From Paenibacillus profundus (GTDB lineage: Bacteria > Bacillota > Bacilli > Paenibacillales > Paenibacillaceae): 64,000 nt of DNA. Below, piece by piece: positions 9,148 through 16,238 of the stretch. The notes beneath the pieces were generated by a model. The model saw only the letters and a program-made list of their open reading frames with translations, did not search any database and was not told where the DNA came from. The translations under genes were made by a program, and so were the position numbers. Location of the stretch: the NCBI RefSeq assembly GCF_021369635.1, contig NZ_JAJNBZ010000023.1:1-64000 (forward strand), given 5' to 3'. Every line of letters begins with the position of its first letter. Positions within the stretch are counted from its first letter, which is position 1.

Positions 9148-10163
9148 GCGCTCTTCACTCCTTCCTGTATTAGATGGCGAGTCAAGTCGACGACTCGCGC
9201 CGCGTAAGCCCACTCGTTGTCATACCAAGCCAACAGCTTGATGTGCCGATCCTGCGCGATGAGCGACAAGCCGTCCACCACCGCGGATTTGTCGTTACCG
9301 ATGAAGTCGGTCGAGACGAGGGGCTCGTCGCACCATTCCACATATCGGTCATGTCCGTCCCGAATCGCATGAAGGAACGCGAGTCGGACGTCGTCTGCTG
9401 TCACCGGCGTTTTCACCTCGGCCGTCAAGTCAACAAGCGAGACGTCTGGTGTCGGCACTCTCACGGAGATGCCCTGAACGGACGGCGCCAAATGCGGCAA
9501 AATGCCGGCGAGCGCCTTGCCCACTCCGGTGGACGTCGGGACCATCGATTGCGTGCATGCCCGCGCGCGGCGCAGGTCCTGATGAGGGTTGTCGAGATGC
9601 TTCTGGTCGTTCGTATAGGAATGGATGGTCGTCATCCAGCCGGAGACGACGCTGAACGAACGGTCGAGAATGTGAAGAACGGGCGCGAGACAGTTCGTCG
9701 TGCACGACGCGGCGGAAATGAGCTGGTGTGCCTCGTCATCATACATCTGTTCGTTGACGCCCATGACGACCGTTAGGTCGAGCTGCTTGCCGGGAGCGGT
9801 GACGATGACTTTCTCCGCGCCCGCTTCAATATGTTTAGAAGCACCCGGGCGATCTGTGAATTTGCCCGTTGCATCGATGGCGGTATGAATGCCGAGCCGT
9901 TGCCACGGCAACTCTGCCGGATCGGCTTCTGCCAATACCGGGATATGCGTATCATTAATAATGAGCGTATTGCCTTCAGTGGCAATATCCGCGTTCCATT
10001 TTCCGTGTATGGAGTCGTACTTGAGCAAGTGCGCGATGGTGGAAGCCGGGTAGAGGCTGTTCACTGCCCGGATGCGAAACGGTGAATCAGCTTCATCCAT
10101 AGCCCGCCGAAACACGAGCCGCCCAATGCGGCCCATGCCGTTGACGGCAACTGGTAATGCCAT
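9123..10163 (-). CDS. gapB: Glyceraldehyde-3-phosphate dehydrogenase, GapB type
   Basis: Oxidises or reduces at the triose-phosphate step. The start at 10163 (MALPVAVNGMGRIGR) has AAAGGAGG 8 bases before it. The protein has 346 residues. Catalytic Cys154 lies in SAASCTTNCLAP; the substrate site has WMTTIHSYTNDQ and the C-terminus has the WYDNEWAYAARVVDL signature. After the first beta-alpha unit the sequence is AVNSLYPASTIAHLLKYDSIHG. The NAD-specific GapA enzymes carry an Asp (VND) there, whereas GapB has N-[AS]-x-Y-P. This points to a NADP-preferring, gluconeogenic enzyme. First gene of an operon with the SR1P-like gene and ppdK. The 200 bases upstream are strongly AT-rich, but I could not single out a promoter or repressor site. 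Confidence 0.92.
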   Translation of the reverse strand: MALPVAVNGMGRIGRLVFRRAMDEADSPFRIRAVNSLYPASTIAHLLKYDSIHGKWNADIATEGNTLIINDTHIPVLAEADPAELPWQRLGIHTAIDATGKFTDRPGASKHIEAGAEKVIVTAPGKQLDLTVVMGVNEQMYDDEAHQLISAASCTTNCLAPVLHILDRSFSVVSGWMTTIHSYTNDQKHLDNPHQDLRRARACTQSMVPTSTGVGKALAGILPHLAPSVQGISVRVPTPDVSLVDLTAEVKTPVTADDVRLAFLHAIRDGHDRYVEWCDEPLVSTDFIGNDKSAVVDGLSLIAQDRHIKLLAWYDNEWAYAARVVDLTRHLIQEGVKSACPTAAAQ

Positions 10164-10383
10164 TTCGATTCCTCCTTTAAGATGGAACATTGGTTTCTTT
10201 TTCCATTATGTAGTATATCACAAACATTAAATAATGTGTAATATATAATCGTTTATTTTTATATAATACGTCATAATGAAATAGGGTGTTCTATTTTCGA
10301 TGGGCTCTTGCATATAGATCTTGCACTTTGCTCTTCGTTTATTGAGGATTAGGGGCGGATAATACTTGCAAAACGTCCGCGGG

Positions 10384-10425
10384 TTGACTATAATACTTGA
10401 AATGTAATGTATTGACTATAGTCAA
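10384..10425 (+). promoter_or_regulatory. Promoter region of pheST with repeated TTGACTATA
   Basis: TTGACTATA occurs at 10384-10392 and again at 10412-10420, where it is part of a perfect 14-bp palindrome (TTGACTATAGTCAA, 10412-10425). The first copy can serve as -35, but no ideal -10 lies at 17 bases; TAATGT is at 15. The exact promoter is unclear. Confidence 0.4.
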
Positions 10426-10439
10426 CGTTTATCCATGCA

Positions 10440-10735
10440 ATGCTGAGATGGAGACAAGTACGCAGCACCGCTTATCAGGGAGGAGACGCCGAGGATTGAG
10501 AGCGTTTCTTGAGGACGGACTGCCGAAATTCACTCCGGAGCAGGGCCTTGAACGGCAGGCAGACCGCCTGTGCCAGTAGAGGTGCCCGGTGACGACCCGT
10601 TATCGTCGTAGCAAGTGAGACAGCACGTTCGCTTCGGCGCTGCAGGAGAGCAGCTCTATGCCAGAGTGTCGTGATGTCTAATAAGGGTGGTACCACGGCC
10701 TTCTCGTCCCTTGAGACAGAGAAGGCCTTTTTGTT
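10440..10735 (+). promoter_or_regulatory. T-box leader of pheST
   Basis: Transcription-antitermination leader that senses uncharged tRNA. The diagnostic T-box is AGGGTGGTACCACGG at 10684-10698. It is followed by a terminator whose stem is 10697-10705 with 10719-10727 (GGCCTTCTC and its complement) and a T-rich tail. The antiterminator would use the T-box bases against the start of that stem. Upstream, AAGTA at 10456-10460 and purine-rich stem-I segments follow the usual plan. A UUC triplet (Phe) followed by A at 10529-10531 is a candidate specifier. The pheS start lies 32 bases after the terminator. Confidence 0.92.
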
Positions 10736-10766
10736 TTGAGATGGAAACTAAAGGGAGGTCAACACC

Positions 10767-11801
10767 ATGAAGGAGCGTTTACAGGCGCTGCGCGCTGAAG
10801 CGCTGGATAAGCTGCAGCAAGTGAAGGATGCGAACAATCTGAACGAGCTGCGCGTCAAATTTCTTGGTAAAAAAGGGGCGCTTACGGAAGTATTGCGCGG
10901 TATGGGTGGCTTGAGCGCGGAAGAGCGTCCGATGATCGGGCAAGTGGCGAACGAAGTCCGCGGCGCCATTGAGGAGTTTATTGAACAGAAGCAGGAGGCG
11001 TTCCAACGTGAAGAGACGGAGCGTCGTCTGCAGGAAGAGACGATTGACGTCACGCTGCCAGGCCGAACGTTGGCGCAAGGCGCGGTCCATCCGCTCAATA
11101 AAGTGGTAGAGCAAATCGAAGACATCTTCGTCGGCATGGGCTACACCGTTGCGGAAGGCCCGGAAGTGGAGCGGGACTATTATAACTTCGAGGCGCTCAA
11201 TCTGCCGAAGGATCATCCAGCGCGCGACATGCAGGATTCCTTCTATATTACAGAAGATATTTTGATGCGCACGCAGACGTCTCCGGTGCAGATTCGCACG
11301 ATGGAAGCGATGAAAGGCGACGTGCCGGTCAAAATCATTTGCCCAGGTCGTGTATACCGCCGCGACGATGACGATGCGACGCATTCGTTCATGTTCCATC
11401 AAATCGAAGGACTCGTCATCGACAAGAACATTCGCATGAGTGACTTGAAAGGAACATTGCTTCAATTTGCGCGTGAAATGTTCGGTCCGCATATGCAGAT
11501 TCGCCTGCGTCCGAGCTTCTTCCCATTCACCGAGCCAAGCGTGGAAGTCGACGTCACCTGCATGAAGTGCGGCGGCAGCGGCTGCCGCATCTGCAAGCAT
11601 ACCGGCTGGATTGAAATTCTTGGTGCGGGCATGGTGCATCCGCGCGTGCTGGAAATGGGCGGCTACGATCCGGAAGTGTACTCCGGCTTCGCCTTCGGTA
11701 TGGGTGTGGAGCGGATTGCGATGCTGAAATATGGCGTTGACGATATCCGCCACTTCTATACGAACGATATGAGATTCCTGAAGCAATTTGCTCGTATGTG
11801 A
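10767..11801 (+). CDS. pheS: Phenylalanine--tRNA ligase alpha subunit
   Basis: Catalytic subunit of the alpha2-beta2 synthetase that charges tRNA-Phe. The 344-residue length is standard. It has an N-terminal coiled-coil tRNA-binding arm (residues 1-85) and a class II catalytic core. Motif 2 contains the stretch [20 protein letters not shown], given here as [13 protein letters not shown], and motif 3 is [35 protein letters not shown] segment is an insertion with two Cys pairs. GGGAGG lies 8 bases before the ATG. It is transcribed with pheT from the T-box leader. Confidence 0.98.
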   Translation: MKERLQALRAEALDKLQQVKDANNLNELRVKFLGKKGALTEVLRGMGGLSAEERPMIGQVANEVRGAIEEFIEQKQEAFQREETERRLQEETIDVTLPGRTLAQGAVHPLNKVVEQIEDIFVGMGYTVAEGPEVERDYYNFEALNLPKDHPARDMQDSFYITEDILMRTQTSPVQIRTMEAMKGDVPVKIICPGRVYRRDDDDATHSFMFHQIEGLVIDKNIRMSDLKGTLLQFAREMFGPHMQIRLRPSFFPFTEPSVEVDVTCMKCGGSGCRICKHTGWIEILGAGMVHPRVLEMGGYDPEVYSGFAFGMGVERIAMLKYGVDDIRHFYTNDMRFLKQFARM

Positions 11802-11813
11802 CATTAAATACAT

Positions 11814-11844
11814 GTTCAAAAAAGTGATTTTTTTGAACAACCTC
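11814..11844 (+). repeat. CAACCTC hairpin element, copy 1 (before pheT)
   Basis: GTTCAAAAAA at 11814-11823 pairs perfectly with 11829-11838, with a 5-base loop, then AACCTC. It lies between the pheS stop and the pheT ribosome site, 25 bases before the start codon. Related copies occur at 23921, 24643 and 32350. Confidence 0.75.
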
Positions 11845-11868
11845 TTAAATGAAAGGAAGAGAACGGTC

Positions 11869-14313
11869 ATGAACGTATCTTACAAATGGCTATCGGAATA
11901 TATCGATTTGACCGGCGTGTCCGCGGAAGAGCTTGCTGAACGGATGACGCGCGCAGGAATTGAGATTGATGTGGTGGAGAACCGCAATAAAGGGCTCGAT
12001 AACATCGTGGTCGGTTATGTTGTATCCCGGGAGAAGCATCCCGATGCCGACAAATTGAATGTATGCAAGGTGGACACCGGAAGCGGCGAACATCTGCAAA
12101 TCGTCTGTGGAGCGAAGAACGTCGATGCGGGACAGAAAGTGCCTGTCGCACAAATTGGCGCGGTAATGCCTGACGGTATGAAGATTAAGCGTGCCAAGCT
12201 GCGCGGCGTGGAATCTCAAGGGATGATCTGCTCGGCCAAAGAGCTGGCCATGAATGATAAGCTGCTCCCGAAGGAAATGCAGGAAGGCATTCTAGTGCTT
12301 CCAGAAGATACGGTGATTGGCACGCCGATTGCCGACGTCCTCGGCCTGAACGATCATGTGCTTGAGTTGGACCTGACGCCGAACCGTTCAGACTGCTTAA
12401 GCATGATCGGTGTTGCCTATGAAGTCGGAGCGTTGTTGGACCGTCCGGTGCGTCTGCCGGAAGACACGGTCAGCGAGTCCGCTGAACAAGCAAGCAGTAC
12501 TGTTAGCGTTCGCATCAGTGCTCCTGACGCATGCAACCGATATGCGGCACGTTACATTACAAATGTCAGCATTAAGCCGTCGCCGCTCTGGCTGCAGAAC
12601 CGACTGCTTGCGGCAGGCGTGCGTCCGATTAACAACATCGTTGACATTACGAACTTCGTCATGCTGGAATATGGGCAGCCGCTGCATGCTTTTGATGCGG
12701 ACAAATTAAGCGGCAATGGCGCGATCGATGTGCGTTATGCACACGAAGGAGAGACGCTCGTTACGTTGGATGGGCAAGAGCGCAAGCTTGAGCCGCATAT
12801 GCTGTTGATTACGGATGGCGTCAAGCCGATCGGGCTTGCCGGTGTAATGGGCGGCGAGAATTCTGAGGTGAGCGGCGACACCGTAAATATTTTGCTGGAG
12901 TCGGCTCATTTTGCAGGAAGCGTCGTGCGCAAGACATCGCGCCAGATGGGACTCCGATCGGAAGCGTCCCTCCGCTTCGAGAAGGAAGTGAATCCGGAAG
13001 CAGTCATTCCAGCGCTCAACCGGGCGGCAGATCTGATGCGTCAATTGGCAGGCGGCAGCATCGCTGCAGGCATTGTCGAGGAGACGGCACAGCCGCATGA
13101 ACGCAGAACGGTCACTTTGACGCTGGACAAAACGAACCGCCTGCTCGGCACTGCGCTAACGGCGGCAGATGTGACGTCTATCCTGCAGCGTTTAGGGCTA
13201 GAAGCCGCTGAACCCGAAGCCAGCGTCTTTCATGTACGAGTGCCATCCCGCCGCGGCGATATTACGCGTGACGTCGATCTGATCGAAGAGGTGGCTCGCA
13301 TTTACGGATATGACAACATCCCAACAACGGCGATTGAAGGTCCGACAACACCGGGACATCTGAACAAAGGTCAGACGATCCGCCGTGCGATTCGCGGATT
13401 GCTAACGGACAACGGATTGCATGAAGCGGTAACGTATTCGTTCACGCATCCGACTGAAACCGAGCTCTTCCCGACATTCATCGATGGGGCTGTTCCGGTT
13501 CGCCTGGCGATGCCGATGAGCGAAGAGCGAAGCGTGCTGCGCACAAGCTTGCTGCCAAGCTTGCTGGATGTGGCGGCGTATAACCGCAACCGCAAAACTG
13601 ACGATGTGAAAGCGTTCGAGCTTGGCCGCTTGTACTTGACGTCGCAGGAAACACTGTCGGCCTTGGTGAAGGAAGAGCTGGTGCTTGGTCTTCTAATGAC
13701 CGGCAAACGCAGCGCGGCACAGTGGAATATTAGCTCCGAAGCAGTTGATTTCTACGATGTGAAGGGTGTTGTGGATGCTCTTGCTTCGTACTTGGGGCTG
13801 GAAGGCCTCATCCGTTATGAGGCGAATCGTCCGCAGGGGCTGCACCCGGGCCGTTCGGCTTCCATGTATTTGATGGGTGCGGAAGGCGAGCAATATATCG
13901 GTATCATCGGACAAGTGCATCCGGAAATTCAACGTCAGAAGGATCTCGGCGAAACGTACGTGGCGGAGCTGCTGTTGCAGCCGCTGATGGAAGCAGCCGA
14001 TTTCAACATTGCATACAAAGCGCTCCCTCGTTTCCCAGCAGTGGATCGTGACATCGCTGTCGTAGTCGACCGCAACGTGGAAGTGGGCCGATTGGTTACT
14101 ACAGCAAAGGAAGCGGCTGGCGAATGGCTGGAATCTGTAGGGGTATTCGACATCTACACAGGCGATCGTATCGCAGAGGATAAGAAGAGCGTCGCGATTT
14201 CCCTCGTATACCGCCATGCGGAGCATACCTTTACCGATGAGGAAATTACCGATATCCACGGTCGTGTCATTGCGGCGCTTGAAACAACTTATAGCGCAGA
14301 ATTGCGCAAATAG
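11869..14313 (+). CDS. pheT: Phenylalanine--tRNA ligase beta subunit
   Basis: Structural and editing subunit of the Phe synthetase; 814 residues from the ATG at 11869, which has GAAAGGAAGAG upstream. The frame is open back into pheS, but those upstream codons cover the intergenic hairpin. Domains in order: N-terminal NVSYKWLSEYIDL; tRNA-binding OB fold (about 40-150, with HPDADKLNVCKVDTG and ESQGMICSAKEL); B3/B4 editing domain (about 200-400, with NRYAARYI and GQPLHAFDADKL); B5 DNA-binding-like domain (about 405-480); catalytic-like core; and the C-terminal anticodon-binding FDX-ACB domain (about 720-814, with LPRFPAVDRDIAVVVD). A terminator follows 40 bases after the stop. Confidence 0.98.
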   Translation: MNVSYKWLSEYIDLTGVSAEELAERMTRAGIEIDVVENRNKGLDNIVVGYVVSREKHPDADKLNVCKVDTGSGEHLQIVCGAKNVDAGQKVPVAQIGAVMPDGMKIKRAKLRGVESQGMICSAKELAMNDKLLPKEMQEGILVLPEDTVIGTPIADVLGLNDHVLELDLTPNRSDCLSMIGVAYEVGALLDRPVRLPEDTVSESAEQASSTVSVRISAPDACNRYAARYITNVSIKPSPLWLQNRLLAAGVRPINNIVDITNFVMLEYGQPLHAFDADKLSGNGAIDVRYAHEGETLVTLDGQERKLEPHMLLITDGVKPIGLAGVMGGENSEVSGDTVNILLESAHFAGSVVRKTSRQMGLRSEASLRFEKEVNPEAVIPALNRAADLMRQLAGGSIAAGIVEETAQPHERRTVTLTLDKTNRLLGTALTAADVTSILQRLGLEAAEPEASVFHVRVPSRRGDITRDVDLIEEVARIYGYDNIPTTAIEGPTTPGHLNKGQTIRRAIRGLLTDNGLHEAVTYSFTHPTETELFPTFIDGAVPVRLAMPMSEERSVLRTSLLPSLLDVAAYNRNRKTDDVKAFELGRLYLTSQETLSALVKEELVLGLLMTGKRSAAQWNISSEAVDFYDVKGVVDALASYLGLEGLIRYEANRPQGLHPGRSASMYLMGAEGEQYIGIIGQVHPEIQRQKDLGETYVAELLLQPLMEAADFNIAYKALPRFPAVDRDIAVVVDRNVEVGRLVTTAKEAAGEWLESVGVFDIYTGDRIAEDKKSVAISLVYRHAEHTFTDEEITDIHGRVIAALETTYSAELRK

Positions 14314-14352
14314 AACAGATGTTACCTAACATGTAAAGTGGATATAAACCAT

Positions 14353-14391
14353 AAAAGGTGGGAAACGGATAATTTCCGTAACCCACCTTTT
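14353..14391. terminator. Hairpin between pheT and the convergent pheromone gene
   Basis: AAAAGGTGGG (14353-14362) pairs with 14382-14391, and an inner ACGGA/TCCGT stem extends it. It ends pheT, and because its arms end in A4 and T4 it can also stop the minus-strand pheromone-receptor transcript coming the other way. Confidence 0.8.
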
Positions 14392-14415
14392 GCATTCATG
14401 GAAGGCATAAGCCTG

Positions 14416-14523
14416 TTACCAAGGGTTAATGACGCCGCCGCCAGAAAACATAGTGGCTACAGGTGTAACAATAACAGCAAGACAAAAAATTACAGCAGCC
14501 AGTTTACCATGCATTTTTTTCAT
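14416..14523 (-). CDS. Pre-peptide, candidate signalling pheromone for the adjacent receptor
   Basis: An ORF of 35 codons with ATG at 14523-14521 and TAA at 14418-14416. It overlaps the receptor stop by 4 bases (ATGA) and has AGGAGAG 6 bases upstream, so it should be translated. It starts MKKMHGKLAAVIFCLAVIV, a charged start then a hydrophobic stretch as in a secretion signal, and ends VATMFSGGGVINPW. A short exported peptide encoded directly after an HTH-TPR protein is the layout of RRNPP systems (PlcR-PapR, NprR-NprX, Rap-Phr, AimR-AimP, and the AloR-AloP systems of Paenibacillus). In those, a 5-10 residue fragment from the C-terminus is the signal; here that would fall in SGGGVINPW. The processing site is not known. 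Function is inferred from context. Confidence 0.75.
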   Translation of the reverse strand: MKKMHGKLAAVIFCLAVIVTPVATMFSGGGVINPW

Positions 14524-15815
14524 ATCATCTCTCCTATCTTGAGTTTTGAACCACTCAGGTGATTAAACATTGATTTGACCTTATGTAAATATTGCATGTT
14601 GTTAATAATGTCGGAATTTTCATGAATAGTGTCAAACAATACTTCAATGCATTCATAAGCATTTTTGTGCCTATCCACATTAACAAACATGGTAATGCTT
14701 TTCAGTAAGCAATCAACAGATTGCTCGTGAATTCCCGCCAGCTTAAAATATTCGCTTTTTTTCTTGTAGTAATGTGCATATTCTGTAATAAGGCAAGGGT
14801 TACTTGAATTTTCAATAAAGTCATATTCCCACTGAAACAGCTTTTCGACAGCGCTCAAATTGTTTTGTTGCAGGTATAAATCAAACAGGTCATAAATAAT
14901 ATTGACTTTGTGAGCGGACTTTTCCAAGCATTGTTCCAATTGATTAATGGCTAAATCAACGTGGCCTTTTTTTCCGTTTAACTTAGCTGTCATAAAATCT
15001 GCGTTTTCTTGTACAAATGGGAATTGGAACGTGCAGTATTGCTGGAGATATCGTTCCGCCATGTCGTAATTGTTCAAAAAATAGTGTGAAAAGGAAATGA
15101 AAGAAATAGAGTGTGCTTTGATGGCGCTGTCAGTTGTATCCAATATTAATACTTGATTGCAATATTCAATAGCTTCTTTGTATTCTTTCAAATGATACGA
15201 ATGGGCACCCAACTTGTAATAGAGTGTAATCTGTTCTTCCAATGAAAGAAATTGAACATAATGCGTAATGTTTTTTCCTGTATAGTAGGTTGTCTGCATT
15301 TTGCCGAAATCATCGCGTTCAATTAAATATTCCTGTAGCAGCGCCTTGGCGAAGTACGTTTGAATGCCGTGAGTGCGAGCGTATTTTATGATGAGCTTGT
15401 ACAGGGAAAGTCTGACTGTTGGCGCATCCTCAATGGAACCTGTGAACTTATACAGTTCATCCACTAATCCAATACTGTCTTTTTTTTCGTCACGAAGAAA
15501 CTGAGCGGCAATCTTAGTGGATAATGACGGAGCGCTGGTTATGGACTCTTTCAAGATGGACATAAGCACATCAGCTCTCTGCTCAACGGAGAGATATAAT
15601 TCGACAATGTTTGGATATGCGATATCAAAGACACTTAAAAGGGCGTGCATCGTTTTAAATTCTGGGCGCTTCGTTTCGCCGTTCTCGATTTTAGAAGTGA
15701 TGCCTTTGGCGACTCCTGTCATAGCCTCTAACTGGACTAATGTTAAATTGGCCTCTTGTCTGCATGTTCTGATGAATTCGCCAATAGTTGTAAATTGAAG
15801 CGACTCAGCCTTCAT
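14520..15815 (-). CDS. HTH-TPR peptide-receptor regulator (RRNPP / AloR-like)
   Basis: Protein of 431 residues. Residues 8-64 form an XRE-type helix-turn-helix (IGEFIRTCRQEANLTLVQLE then GVAKGITSKIENGETKRP). From about residue 100 to the end the protein is helical with TPR-like repeats, for example LYYKLGAHSYHLKEYKEAIE and IIYDLFDLYLQQNNLSAVEK. This two-part build is that of intracellular receptors that bind an imported peptide and change DNA binding. The start at 15815 has GAGGTGATGAT upstream. The pre-peptide ORF overlaps the stop. Upstream lie an inverted repeat and a direct repeat that may be its own operator. Targets are unknown; no neighbour is obviously controlled. The region is lower in GC than pheT and zapA beside it, hinting at transfer. 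Confidence 0.8.
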   Translation of the reverse strand: MKAESLQFTTIGEFIRTCRQEANLTLVQLEAMTGVAKGITSKIENGETKRPEFKTMHALLSVFDIAYPNIVELYLSVEQRADVLMSILKESITSAPSLSTKIAAQFLRDEKKDSIGLVDELYKFTGSIEDAPTVRLSLYKLIIKYARTHGIQTYFAKALLQEYLIERDDFGKMQTTYYTGKNITHYVQFLSLEEQITLYYKLGAHSYHLKEYKEAIEYCNQVLILDTTDSAIKAHSISFISFSHYFLNNYDMAERYLQQYCTFQFPFVQENADFMTAKLNGKKGHVDLAINQLEQCLEKSAHKVNIIYDLFDLYLQQNNLSAVEKLFQWEYDFIENSSNPCLITEYAHYYKKKSEYFKLAGIHEQSVDCLLKSITMFVNVDRHKNAYECIEVLFDTIHENSDIINNMQYLHKVKSMFNHLSGSKLKIGEMI

Positions 15816-15838
15816 ATCATCACCTCTTCAAACCTGTA

Positions 15839-15904
15839 GGTATCATTACATCAACGATACCAAATAATGTCTTATAAGTAAATATCCTTTGGTCAAATAA
15901 TGTC
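15839..15904 (-). promoter_or_regulatory. Inverted and direct repeats upstream of the receptor gene
   Basis: GGTATCATTACATCAACGATACC (15839-15861; half-sites GGTATCATT and AACGATACC, one mismatch) lies 24 bases before the receptor start. CAAATAATGTC occurs at 15861-15871 and again at 15894-15904, 33 bases apart (three helical turns). Such spaced repeats suggest an operator for a dimeric or tetrameric regulator, possibly autoregulation. A TTGACC lies at 15893-15888 on the minus strand, but no well-spaced -10 follows. Confidence 0.45.
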
Positions 15905-16027
15905 GGATGGTAAGAGCAATGATCTTGTTTGCAGCGGCATGAGCCATGACAGAACCCATATTCCCTTGTCTCCTCCTCCATTGGATATAGTCATTTGAGA
16001 GGAAAAGTGATTTTGAGCAATAAAAGC

Positions 16028-16088
16028 GGGCTTTCTTCCTGTTCTTTCCTCTCGAGGGAACAAGGAAGGGCCCATTTCTTTTTTTGAG
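16028..16088 (+). terminator. Possible terminator or attenuator upstream of zapA
   Basis: GGGC (16028-16031) ... GCCC (16070-16073) enclose further pairing of TTCCT-GTTC with GAAC-AAGGAA, and the hairpin is followed by ATTTCTTTTTTTG. It stands 150 bases before the zapA-like gene with no plus-strand gene before it, so it may be a leader attenuator. The rest of the 420-base gap shows only the receptor operator region. Confidence 0.4.
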
Positions 16089-16238
16089 CCGTTATATATG
16101 AAATGAAACTTGACTTTCCGCTTTACGTAGCAGGAAATGAGGCTAAGCATATCGAACTTATAAGGTAAGATTTCGTTGCCTCGTTGCAAAGTCATACTTG
16201 CAGTTCGTGGCGACGCTAAGGTAAGGAGGATGTAAAGA

